From contig NZ_SCFN01000001.1 in the NCBI RefSeq assembly GCF_004138285.1, forward strand, positions 248,001 through 312,000: a stretch of DNA of 64,000 nt, given 5' to 3'. The stretch comes from Gottfriedia acidiceleris (GTDB taxonomy: Bacteria > Bacillota > Bacilli > Bacillales > Bacillaceae_G). Each line of letters opens with the position of its first letter. Within the stretch, counting starts at the first letter, position 1. This document shows, in pieces, positions 9,472 to 17,839 of this stretch. The position numbers and the translations under genes are program-made. The notes below the pieces were generated by a model that was not told the DNA's origin, did no database searches, and saw nothing but the letters and a program-made list of their open reading frames with translations.

Positions 9472-9534
9472 GTAAAGATAATTAAAAAACGAGTAAAGAT
9501 TCTGAAAATATAAAATTTTATTTTTTTTTATAAT
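9472..9534 (+). promoter_or_regulatory. Activator site A and promoter of binding-protein gene 1
   Basis: Two GTAAAGAT copies start at 9472 and 9493 (21 bp apart), each followed by an A-rich tail. A perfect TATAAT lies at 9529-9534, 36 bp after the second copy starts. There is no convincing -35 box, as expected for an activated promoter. The same arrangement recurs at sites B and C. The site lies in the 213-bp gap shared with the divergent ABC operon and may control both directions. Confidence 0.75.
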
Positions 9535-9613
9535 TTGAATAAGCCTAACGTACTCAAAAAAAATGGTGAATAAGAGAATCATAGGGCAAGTATAAAGAGG
9601 AGGAAGAAAAACA

Positions 9614-11170
9614 ATGAAGAAAAAGACAGCTGGAGTATTATTTGCATCATTATTAACAATTTCTACTGCGCTTGCAGGTTGTACATCTGACCAAACAAGC
9701 AGTAGTACAACAGGTACAAAAGCAAAAGCAGGGGGAACTTTAGTCGTAGCTAGACTATCTGATGCGACTACACTAGATCCACATTTTATTACTGATATAC
9801 CATCAGCAAACGTTGTTTATGAAAAAGTATATGAAACATTAGTTGAACCAGATAAAAATATGGAGCCACAACCTCTTTTAGCAACAGAATGGAAGCAAGT
9901 AGATAACGTGACTTGGGAGTTCAAATTACGACAAGGCGTTAAGTTCCAGGATGGATCACCATTTAATGCAGATGCAGTTAAAACAAATTTTGATCGAGTA
10001 CTTGACCCAAAAACTGCATCACCTCAGGCTGGTAAATTTGAAATGATAAAAGAAGTTAAAGTGGTAGACGATTCAACTGTTCAATTTATTTTGAAATACC
10101 CATATGCTCCACTTTTATCAATTTTAATGAGTAATGAAGGAAGTATTATTAGTCCAAAATCAATTAAAGAAAACAGTGATAAAATTGGACAAAATCCAGT
10201 TGGAACTGGTCCATATGTATTTAAATCTTGGAAATCAGGTGAAGAAATTAAAATTGAAAAAAATAAAGATTACTGGGGAAATAAACCTAAAATTGATGGT
10301 GTAGTCTTTAAAGTAGTTCCTGAAGATGCTACAAGACTAGCGATGATTGAAACTGGTGAAGCGCATGTAACTGACCAAGTGCCTGTAACAGAAATCGATC
10401 GTATTGAAGCTTCTGACACAATGGATTTATACCGTACAGATGGACTAGCTGTCGAGTATTTAAGCTTCAATACAAAGAAAAAACCATTTGATGATGTTCG
10501 TGTTCGTAAAGCAATTGCACATGCAATTGAAGTAGATTCAATTATTAAAGGCGTATATAACGATGTAGGAACAAAAGCGAATTCAACAATGAGTCCAAAA
10601 GTATTTGGATATGATCCGAATATTAAAGGTTATGATTACGATATTAATGAATCTAAGAAGCTATTAAAAGAAGCAGGAATTAAAGATGGCCTAACATTTA
10701 CACTTACCACTAGTGACCGTAAAGAAAGAATAAATATGGCTGAAGTAATTCAATCACAATTAAAAGGTATTGGTATTAATGTAAAAATCCAAGTTCTTGA
10801 ATACGGAGCTTATATTGATACAATCGCGAAAGGTGAACATCAAGTTGCGATTGGTGGATGGGGAAATGCTACTGGTGATGGGGACTATAACCAATTTAAC
10901 TTATTTGATAGTAAATCCCAAGGCGCAGCAGGAAATAGTTCATTCTATAGTAACCCAGAAGTTGATAAATTAATTGAATCAGCTCGTCAAGAAGCGGATT
11001 CTGAAAAACGTAAAGAACTTTATGCTCAGGCACAGGAAATGGAAAACAAAGATGTACCATATGTACCTATTCGCAACTATGAGCATTTAGCAGTTACTGG
11101 CTCATCAGTTAAAGGACTTTGGTTAAACCCAGCAAGTTATTTAATGCTTGATGATGTAACAGTGAAATAA
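9614..11170 (+). CDS. ABC transporter substrate-binding lipoprotein, SBP family 5 (copy 1)
   Basis: 518 residues. Lipoprotein signal peptide with lipobox LAGC (Cys at about 23), so it is anchored to the outer face of the membrane. The mature protein is a family 5 (oligopeptide/dipeptide/nickel) binding protein: GGTLVVARLSDATTLDPH, FKLRQGVKFQDGSPFNADAVK, GTGPYVFKSW and the hinge region VRKAIAHAIE. The start follows AGAGGAGG. It is clearly paralogous to the lipoprotein at 14370, sharing many identical blocks, and is expressed from site A. It probably delivers the substrate to the divergent permease/ATPase set. Ligand unknown; the downstream amidohydrolases suggest a cyclic or amide compound rather than ordinary peptides. 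Confidence 0.93.
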   Translation: MKKKTAGVLFASLLTISTALAGCTSDQTSSSTTGTKAKAGGTLVVARLSDATTLDPHFITDIPSANVVYEKVYETLVEPDKNMEPQPLLATEWKQVDNVTWEFKLRQGVKFQDGSPFNADAVKTNFDRVLDPKTASPQAGKFEMIKEVKVVDDSTVQFILKYPYAPLLSILMSNEGSIISPKSIKENSDKIGQNPVGTGPYVFKSWKSGEEIKIEKNKDYWGNKPKIDGVVFKVVPEDATRLAMIETGEAHVTDQVPVTEIDRIEASDTMDLYRTDGLAVEYLSFNTKKKPFDDVRVRKAIAHAIEVDSIIKGVYNDVGTKANSTMSPKVFGYDPNIKGYDYDINESKKLLKEAGIKDGLTFTLTTSDRKERINMAEVIQSQLKGIGINVKIQVLEYGAYIDTIAKGEHQVAIGGWGNATGDGDYNQFNLFDSKSQGAAGNSSFYSNPEVDKLIESARQEADSEKRKELYAQAQEMENKDVPYVPIRNYEHLAVTGSSVKGLWLNPASYLMLDDVTVK

Positions 11171-11179
11171 GTAATTCAA

Positions 11180-11210
11180 TGAAACAGCATAATTAAATTA
11201 TGCTGTTTCA
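11180..11210 (+). terminator. Perfect hairpin between binding protein 1 and amidohydrolase 1
   Basis: TGAAACAGCATAATT and its exact complement are separated by one base (so a 5-nt loop in practice), followed by GCTTTT. As it sits inside an apparent operon with only a weak U tract, it probably acts as a partial terminator or as a 3' stabiliser, leaving the binding-protein mRNA more abundant than the enzyme mRNA. Confidence 0.7.
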
Positions 11211-11246
11211 GCTTTTAAGGAGAAGTTTGCAATAGGAGGAAAAAAA

Positions 11247-12725
11247 ATGATTGATTTGTTATTAGTAAATGGAACCGTTATCACAATGGACACAGAAAGA
11301 AGAATTATCGAAAATGGCTCCGTTGCAATTCATAATGGGAGAATTGTAGATGTTGATTTGACTGAAAACTTGAAAACTAAGTATGAGGCTAAAAAAGTAA
11401 TTGATTGTAGTCATCAATGTATTTTACCTGGATTAATAGATGTTCATGGTCATGGTGGTCATTCGATGTTTAAAACAATTGCGATGGAGAATATCGATTT
11501 TTGGATGCCGATTATGACAAACACATATAAGCATTATGTGACGGATGATTTTTGGTATTACGAAGGAAAGCTATCTGCACTTGAAAGATTAAAAGCGGGA
11601 ATTACAACAGGAGTTAGTGTGTTAGGATCAGTGCCAAGATCTGATGATCCAATATTTGCTATAAACCATGCGAGAGCTTACAACGAAGTAGGAGTTCGTG
11701 AAGTAGTTTGTACAGGTCCGTGTAACCCACCTTGGCCACATTCATTTAGTAGATGGGTTGATGGGAAAAGAATTGAAAAAGAAGTTACTTATGAAGAAGT
11801 GTTAAAAGGAGCAGAAGCGGTTATTGAAGCTTTGAATCATGCGAATGAAGACAGAACGAGAGCCTTTATTACGCCATTTGTTATCGTCACGTCTGTTGAC
11901 CCATCAAATCCAACATCTCCAGATCGACTATACGGTTTAACAAAACATGATCTTTATCAAGCTAAAAAAATAAGAGAGATTGCTAGGAAATATAATACAA
12001 GAATTCACTCAGATGCATTTGGTGGAATGATTCATTTAGCAATTCAAGATAAAGAAAATGCGCTATTAGGTCCTGATGTCCATCTTCAGCATTGTCGAGG
12101 AATTTCATTCGACGAAGCCAAAATATTAGCTGAAACTGGTACAAATATTAGTGCTTCTCCAGGTTTTGGACAAGTTAATGCACGTACACCAATCACGGAA
12201 TTAATTGAAATGGGAGCAACTGTTGCGATTTCTACGGATGGTACCTCACCATCTACGAGCTTTGATTTATTCCAAGCAATGAGGAAAACACAGTTTGTAC
12301 ATCAAGCAGCGCTCAGAGACTATTACTATTTACCACCTGGCAAACTTTTAGAAATGATCACGATTGATGCAGCAAAATGTATTGGCTGGGATGATGAAAT
12401 TGGTTCACTTGAGATTGGAAAAAAAGCAGATGTTATCACAGTTAATCTTCATCAACCACATTTGACTCCAGAGTATATGCATGTTCATCGTTTAGTATTT
12501 CAAGCAGTGGCAAATGATGTAGACCACGTGATTGTTGATGGAAAACTTATTATGGAAGGCAGAAATGTACATACCGTTCATGAAAGCACTGTATTAAATG
12601 AAGCAAATGAAGAAGCTTTTGCAACGATTAAACGAGCTGGATTAGAAAAATATATGCAACCTACAAAGTATTTCTGGGGTCATGCCCGTGCCTACGTTGA
12701 CGAGATGAGATATGTTGAAAACTAA
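11247..12725 (+). CDS. Metal-dependent amidohydrolase (TRZ/ATZ-like superfamily), copy 1
   Basis: 492 residues. N- and C-terminal beta-sandwich segments flank a TIM barrel. Metal ligands of the amidohydrolase superfamily are visible: His67-x-His69 in DVHGHGGH, His254 in RIHSDAFGG, His282 in LQHCRG and Asp331 in STDGTSPS. The C-terminal GSLEIGKKADVITVNL is the usual closing motif. Such enzymes hydrolyse C-N (or C-Cl) bonds in ring or amide substrates. The start follows AGGAGG. It is downstream of binding protein 1 and overlaps an upstream in-frame start of the next gene, so these are probably co-transcribed. Exact reaction unknown. Confidence 0.85.
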   Translation: MIDLLLVNGTVITMDTERRIIENGSVAIHNGRIVDVDLTENLKTKYEAKKVIDCSHQCILPGLIDVHGHGGHSMFKTIAMENIDFWMPIMTNTYKHYVTDDFWYYEGKLSALERLKAGITTGVSVLGSVPRSDDPIFAINHARAYNEVGVREVVCTGPCNPPWPHSFSRWVDGKRIEKEVTYEEVLKGAEAVIEALNHANEDRTRAFITPFVIVTSVDPSNPTSPDRLYGLTKHDLYQAKKIREIARKYNTRIHSDAFGGMIHLAIQDKENALLGPDVHLQHCRGISFDEAKILAETGTNISASPGFGQVNARTPITELIEMGATVAISTDGTSPSTSFDLFQAMRKTQFVHQAALRDYYYLPPGKLLEMITIDAAKCIGWDDEIGSLEIGKKADVITVNLHQPHLTPEYMHVHRLVFQAVANDVDHVIVDGKLIMEGRNVHTVHESTVLNEANEEAFATIKRAGLEKYMQPTKYFWGHARAYVDEMRYVEN

Positions 12726-12756
12726 AATAAATTTTTCAAAATCGAAGGGAGAAAAA

Positions 12757-14253
12757 ATGAAAACGAAGCTAAAGGGAAGATATGTAATTGGTTTTGACGG
12801 AAGAGAACATGTCATATTGGAAAATGCAGAGATTGTATATGAAAAAGATACAATTTTGTTTGTTGGAAAAAACTATACGGAAGTAGTAGAACAAGTAATT
12901 GACGTTGGAAATGCGATCCTTAGTCCTGGTTTTATTGATTTAAATGCGCTAGGTGACATTGACCATGATATTTTGCATTTAGAAGCTAATTCAAATAGAC
13001 AAAAAAACCTCCTTTGGTCTGAGGAGTTTGTAAAGAGTGGGCATCATGAGCTAATGAGTGAGGAGGAAGAAGCATTTAAATCTTTATATGCATATTCTCA
13101 ACTTATTTTAAATGGAATTACTACTGCTATGCCGATTACATCCGTTTTTTACAAAAATTGGGCTGAAACTTTTGAAGAGTTAGAAGCTGCAGCGAATCAT
13201 GCGGGAAAACTAGGGTTGAGAATTTACCTTGGACCAAGCTATCAAGCTGGAATCAGAGTAGTCGAACCAGATGGAAAGGTTAAAATTCATTGGGATGAAA
13301 AAGCTGGCGAGGAAGGATTAGAAAGAGCAATAAAGTTTATTAAAACCTTCGATGGTGCATTTGATGGATTAGTCAGAGGGATGTTAGCTCCAGAAAGAAT
13401 AGAATCACAGACTGAAGAAATTTTGATAAAAACAAAATATTACAGTGACAAATTGAACGTTCCAATCAAGCTCCATGCTGCGCAAGGAAGTTTTGAATTT
13501 AATACAATCTTAAAAGAACACGGAGTTACACCAATTAAATATTTATATAATCTTGGATTCTTAGGTCCAAATACAGGAATACCACACGCTCATTTTGTAT
13601 CAGGTTATAGTGGAGCGAATTACAATATTGATAATGACATTTCACTCCTGAAAGAAACAAATACTACTGTTATCCATTGTCCACTTATTATAGGAAGACA
13701 CGGAGAAGGTCTTGAATCGTATGCAAAATATAGGAAGGAGGGAATCAATATTGCATTAGGTACCGATACTTTCCCTCCAGATATTTTTCAAAATGTACGT
13801 ACTGGTAGTATGCTTTCAAGATTTGTAGAAAAAGAAGTTGAAGGTTCTACATACGCTGATTTCTTCAATTCTATCACTCTAGGAGCAGCGGCATTTCTTA
13901 ATCGTGAAGATATAGGTCGAATTGCTATAGGAGCAAAGGCGGATATCATTGCGATTGATTTAGATGGATTCCATATGGGCGTTATTGATGATCCAATTCG
14001 CACAATGTTTGTAAGTGGTTCAGGTAGAGATGTAAAACTATCAATTATAAATGGAAGAATTGTGATGCAAGATCAAGTAATTCCTAATCTTGATATGGAG
14101 GTATTAAAACAAAAAGGCCAAGTGTATTTTAATAAGATGAGAAGAGGGTATATGGAAAGAGATTACGAACAACTTCCTGAAAATGATCTATTTCCACCAT
14201 CTTTTAAAAGGCTTGAATCAATTAAAGAACTAGAAGCAAAGTCAAATAATTGA
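12757..14253 (+). CDS. Amidohydrolase superfamily protein lacking the N-terminal HxH motif
   Basis: About 498 residues from ATG 12757, preceded by GAAGGGAG; an in-frame ATG at 12712 overlaps the previous gene and has no site. The barrel has His in IKLHAAQG, His in PHAHFVSG and Asp in LGTDTFPPD. However, at the end of the first barrel strand, where the family has DxHxH, this protein reads FIDLNALGDIDHD, so the two His ligands are missing. The later IDHDILH could in principle supply metal ligands. Either this subfamily binds metal differently or this copy has lost the binuclear site. The C-terminal GAKADIIAIDL is intact. Probably the partner of the preceding enzyme. Confidence 0.75.
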   Translation: MKTKLKGRYVIGFDGREHVILENAEIVYEKDTILFVGKNYTEVVEQVIDVGNAILSPGFIDLNALGDIDHDILHLEANSNRQKNLLWSEEFVKSGHHELMSEEEEAFKSLYAYSQLILNGITTAMPITSVFYKNWAETFEELEAAANHAGKLGLRIYLGPSYQAGIRVVEPDGKVKIHWDEKAGEEGLERAIKFIKTFDGAFDGLVRGMLAPERIESQTEEILIKTKYYSDKLNVPIKLHAAQGSFEFNTILKEHGVTPIKYLYNLGFLGPNTGIPHAHFVSGYSGANYNIDNDISLLKETNTTVIHCPLIIGRHGEGLESYAKYRKEGINIALGTDTFPPDIFQNVRTGSMLSRFVEKEVEGSTYADFFNSITLGAAAFLNREDIGRIAIGAKADIIAIDLDGFHMGVIDDPIRTMFVSGSGRDVKLSIINGRIVMQDQVIPNLDMEVLKQKGQVYFNKMRRGYMERDYEQLPENDLFPPSFKRLESIKELEAKSNN

Positions 14254-14260
14254 AAAATAA

Positions 14261-14323
14261 GTAAAGAAACTGAAAAAACAGGTAAAGATATTCAAAAATA
14301 ATTATCAGAATATTTTATATAAT
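14261..14323 (+). promoter_or_regulatory. Activator site B and promoter of binding-protein gene 2
   Basis: GTAAAGAA at 14261 and GTAAAGAT at 14282 are 21 bp apart. TATAAT is at 14318-14323, again 36 bp after the second repeat starts. The layout matches sites A and C to the base. Confidence 0.75.
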
Positions 14324-14369
14324 TAGATAAATATTTGTAAGACAAACTTTAAACAGGGAGGCAGTGCCA

Positions 14370-15935
14370 TTGAAACTAAAATCGGGAATAGGTAAATTTT
14401 TTCTAGTACTATTTTCTGCGGTCACAATTACAGGATGTTCATCTAATCAAGACGTAGGTACGAAAGCAAATGGACAAGCAAATGATTCAAAAGGAGGAAG
14501 CACGCTAGTAATTGCTCGGTTATCAGATGCCGAAAATTTAGATCAGCAATTTATGTCTACAATAAATGCAGCAAGCGTTACCCATCATAAAATTTATGAA
14601 GGTCTAGTCCAGCGAGATAGTAATAACGAAATTCAACCAATGCTAGCAGAGTCATGGAATCAAATCAATGATACAAATTGGGAATTTAAACTACGACATG
14701 ATGTGAAGTTTCACGATGGTACACCATTTAATGCAGAGGCTGTAAAGAAAACATTTGATCGTTTATTAGATCCTAAAGTTGCTTCACCAAGAGCTGTTGT
14801 ATTTAAAATGGTCAAAGAAGTAAAAGTAGTAGATGAATATACAGTTCAATTTATTTTAAGTGAGCCTTTCGCGCCTCTACTTTCAATTTTAGCAAACCAT
14901 GAAGGTGGAATTATTAGCCCTAAAACAATCGATAAATATGGTAAGAATATTATTCAAGAACCAAATGGAACAGGTCCTTTTAAATTTAAATCATGGTCCC
15001 CAGGTCAGGAAATTACATTAGTTAAAAATGAAGATTACTGGGGGAAAAAACCAAAGATTGACAAGGTTGAGTTCAAGGTTGTTCCAGAAGACTTAACAAG
15101 AATTTCAATGATTGAAACAGGAGAAGCTCAAATTGCAGAACCACTCCCAATAGCAGTTATGAATCAAGTTGAATCATCCTCGGCTATGGAAGTGTACCGA
15201 AGTGAAGGCTACGGAACAGAGTATATTGGATTCAATGTAACAAAAAAGCCGTTTAATGACGTACGTGTACGTAAAGCAATCGCTCATGCAGTTGAAATGG
15301 ATTCGATTATTAAAGGTGTATTTAACAATGTCGGTAAAAAAGCGAATTCAGCAATGGGCTCAAAAGTATTCGGATACGATGAGCAATTAAAAGCATACAA
15401 TTACAATTTAAAAGAAGCTAAGAAACTATTAACAGAAGCTGGTTATCCTGATGGATTTGATGCAACGATCCTAACGATGGATAGTAAAGAACGAGTAAAT
15501 TTAGCAGAAGTTATTCAATCACAATTAAAAGGAATTGGCATTAATTTAAAAGTACAAGTGATGGAATACGGTTCGTTCGTTGAAAAAGTTAATAACGGTC
15601 AATCAGAAATGTTTATTATTAGCTGGAGAAACGCAACAGGAGATGCTGATTACAATCAGTACAACCTATTCCACTCAGACTCACGCGGCGCTGCCGGAAA
15701 CACATTCTTCTATAGCAATCCAAAAGTTGATGAATTAATTAACTCTGGAAGAAAAGAAAAAGACGAAGCAAAACGTAAAGAAATTTACGCAAAAGCACAA
15801 GAAATTGAAATGGATGATTCACCTTATATTCCTGTAAGAGTAATTGAAAATGTCGCTGCAATCTCGAAAAATGTAAAAGGCTTCTCAATCAGCCCTTCAG
15901 GCTATTTAGAGATTAATGATGTGACAATTAAATAA
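14370..15935 (+). CDS. ABC transporter substrate-binding lipoprotein, SBP family 5 (copy 2)
   Basis: About 521 residues. TTG at 14370 is the likely start because AGGGAGG ends about eight bases upstream; the GTG at 14364 is too close. Lipobox ITGC gives a membrane-anchored lipoprotein. Family 5 binding-protein features closely follow copy 1 (GGSTLVIARLSDAENLDQ, HDVKFHDGTPFNAEAVK, VRKAIAHAVE), with divergence concentrated in the loops expected to line the pocket. It has its own activated promoter and is followed by a hairpin. There is no second permease set, so both binding proteins may share the importer at 5.5-9.4 kb, perhaps for related ligands. Confidence 0.92.
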   Translation: MKLKSGIGKFFLVLFSAVTITGCSSNQDVGTKANGQANDSKGGSTLVIARLSDAENLDQQFMSTINAASVTHHKIYEGLVQRDSNNEIQPMLAESWNQINDTNWEFKLRHDVKFHDGTPFNAEAVKKTFDRLLDPKVASPRAVVFKMVKEVKVVDEYTVQFILSEPFAPLLSILANHEGGIISPKTIDKYGKNIIQEPNGTGPFKFKSWSPGQEITLVKNEDYWGKKPKIDKVEFKVVPEDLTRISMIETGEAQIAEPLPIAVMNQVESSSAMEVYRSEGYGTEYIGFNVTKKPFNDVRVRKAIAHAVEMDSIIKGVFNNVGKKANSAMGSKVFGYDEQLKAYNYNLKEAKKLLTEAGYPDGFDATILTMDSKERVNLAEVIQSQLKGIGINLKVQVMEYGSFVEKVNNGQSEMFIISWRNATGDADYNQYNLFHSDSRGAAGNTFFYSNPKVDELINSGRKEKDEAKRKEIYAKAQEIEMDDSPYIPVRVIENVAAISKNVKGFSISPSGYLEINDVTIK

Positions 15936-15946
15936 TCTGATTTTTC

Positions 15947-15990
15947 TGCAAGTGAAAGTTCATCCTTATTTAGGGGTGAACTTTCTTGCA
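15947..15990 (+). terminator. Hairpin after binding protein 2
   Basis: TGCAAG and GAAAGTTCA pair with TGAACTTTC and TTGCA, with a one-base bulge and an AU-rich loop. The U tract is weak; a likely end or 3' stabiliser for the lipoprotein mRNA. Confidence 0.6.
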
Positions 15991-16462
15991 TGTAGAAATT
16001 TATCTTTTGATATAGAGTTTATTTTGGTTAATGTAGCGGTTAAAAATTTTTTGATAAAAAGTTTAGACTATTCTTAAACACGATTATAGAATTTTAATTT
16101 TTGTTTTTAGATTTTTAAAATAATTTAATCTATTTTTTTGATCTTTTACTATATTTTTTCTGATTCATGACATAATTGCAGCTTTCTTGATTTGTATTGA
16201 AGATGGGCTTTTTTACTAGAACTTCCTTTGAAAGCTTATACTAAAGTACTTTAAAGATTAACTGTTTTTTTTATGAATAAGTTGATTGGAACGGAAGGAT
16301 GCTCGACTCCTATGGGATATGCGGGAGGCCTGAGACCCCACAGGCGCGCGCCGAGGAGTCTCAGGTCTCGCCCCATGGAAAGCGAGCATCCTGTAGTGGA
16401 AATCAACCAACGCAAACTTATTTAAAAAAGGTTTACTTTACATTGATTGACTTAGACAATTA
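15991..16462. other. Intergenic region with repeat element and no gene
   Basis: Very AT-rich non-coding stretch between binding protein 2 and the deaminase-like trio. It carries the intact dispersed repeat at 16281-16407 and leads into site C. I see no ORF with a ribosome binding site. Confidence 0.6.
16281..16407 (+). repeat. Dispersed palindromic Bacillus-type repeat, best-preserved copy
   Basis: 127 bp, starting GTTGATTGGAACGG and ending TGTAGTGGAAATCAAC. The ends form an inverted repeat and the GC-rich core holds GACCCCACAGGCGCGCGCC and GAGTCTCAGGTCTCG, so it can fold into a large cruciform or RNA hairpin. It matches, from memory, a family of about 130-bp repeats scattered between genes of many Bacillaceae. 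Its GC content stands out from the AT-rich surroundings. A decayed full-length copy lies at 5290-5417 and fragments at 2300-2321 and 20449-20490. Confidence 0.75.
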
Positions 16463-16525
16463 GTAAAAATAACTTAAAAATATGTAAACATACTAAAATC
16501 AAAATATTTCAAACAGACTTATAAT
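16463..16525 (+). promoter_or_regulatory. Activator site C and promoter of the deaminase-like trio
   Basis: GTAAAAAT at 16463 and GTAAACAT at 16484 are 21 bp apart, each followed by an A-rich tail. TATAAT at 16520-16525 lies 36 bp after the second repeat starts. Less perfect than A and B in the half-sites but identical in spacing. Confidence 0.68.
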
Positions 16526-16568
16526 TAAATAGAATCAAAATTTAATGTGGGATGGAAGGGTGAGTATA

Positions 16569-17816
16569 TTGTCAAAATCGTATTGGTTAACAAATGTGAG
16601 TCTGGAAAATGGTTTTACTTATAATGACAATGAAGTTATCAACGGAACTGCAACTGGAAAGTACAATGTTAAAATTGAAAATGGAAAAATTGCTTCTATT
16701 CAATTAGTTAGTGATTTAATTACAGATCAATTGCCTCAATATGATGTGCAAGGCCTTCTAATGGTTCCTTCATTTAAAGAAATGCATATTCATATTGATA
16801 AAACTTATTATGGTGGACCATGGAAGGCGTGTATGCCAGCAACAAATGGTGTAAAAACACGTATTGAAGAAGAACAAATTTTATTACCAAAATTATTACC
16901 AACGGCTAAAGAAAGAGCAGAAAAGATGCTAGATCTATTATTAAGTTACGGTACTACTCACATTCGTACACATTGTAATATTGATCCAGTTATCGGATTA
17001 AAAAACTTAGAAGCAACTTTACAAGCTTTAGAAGGATATAAAGATAAATTAACACATGAAATTGTTGCATTTCCACAACATGGACTTTTAAGAAGTCATT
17101 CTGTCGAACTAGTAAGAGAAGCAATGAAATATGGAGCAAATCTAGTAGGTGGAGTTGATCCAGCTTCAATCGATGAAAACATCGAACGTTCACTTGAGAC
17201 GATTATGGAGATAGCAGTTGAATCAAATTCTGATATCGATGTTCATTTACATGACCCAGATCATCTTGGATTATTTACAATGCAAAGATTAGCAACATTA
17301 ACTGAAAAAGCAGGATGGCAAGGAAGAGTTACAGTAAGTCATGCAAGTGGTTTAGCAGATCTTTCTGTTCCAGATGCGACTGCAATTGCTGAGAGATTTG
17401 CTGATTTAGGAATTTCGATTACTTCTACGGTTCCAATTTTTAGAACAATTCCAATTCCTTTACTAAGTGAAAAAGGCGTAAAAGTCGAACTAGGCAATGA
17501 CAGCATTACAGATCATTGGACTCCATTTGGAATTGGCGATAATCTTGAAAAAGTTGGACGACTTGCTGAAAGATTTAGATATATTGAAGAAAAAACACTT
17601 GCTAATAGTCTTGGATTTATTACAGGCGGAGTAACTCCTTTAAATAATGAGGGTGAAAGAGCATGGCCAAATGTAGGCGATGAAGCAAATATCGTACTTG
17701 TAGAAGCTACTTGCACAGCTGAAGCAGTTGCGAGACGAGCAAAACGAGCTGCAGTTATTTTTAAAGGTAATGTTGTAAGTGGTTCAATTTCTAATCTTGA
17801 ATCAACAACAGTTTAA
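16569..17816 (+). CDS. Cytosine-deaminase-like amidohydrolase, tandem copy 1
   Basis: About 415 residues from TTG 16569, preceded by GGAAGGGTG; this start aligns with both paralogues (SKSYWLTN, NQSYWLKN, KSSYWLKN). CodA-like barrel: EMHIHIDKT (HxH ligands), THIRTHCNIDP, AFPQHGLL, VDVHLHDPDHLG-type strand (DVHLHDPD here), VSHASG and GNDSITDHW (catalytic Asp). By comparison with E. coli CodA, whose DVHCDE carries catalytic Glu217, the Glu position is Asp in all three copies. The proteins probably hydrolyse a ring amide or amidine other than cytosine. First gene of a three-gene operon. Confidence 0.83.
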   Translation: MSKSYWLTNVSLENGFTYNDNEVINGTATGKYNVKIENGKIASIQLVSDLITDQLPQYDVQGLLMVPSFKEMHIHIDKTYYGGPWKACMPATNGVKTRIEEEQILLPKLLPTAKERAEKMLDLLLSYGTTHIRTHCNIDPVIGLKNLEATLQALEGYKDKLTHEIVAFPQHGLLRSHSVELVREAMKYGANLVGGVDPASIDENIERSLETIMEIAVESNSDIDVHLHDPDHLGLFTMQRLATLTEKAGWQGRVTVSHASGLADLSVPDATAIAERFADLGISITSTVPIFRTIPIPLLSEKGVKVELGNDSITDHWTPFGIGDNLEKVGRLAERFRYIEEKTLANSLGFITGGVTPLNNEGERAWPNVGDEANIVLVEATCTAEAVARRAKRAAVIFKGNVVSGSISNLESTTV

Positions 17817-17839
17817 GTTTTATTAAAGAGAGTGATGAG

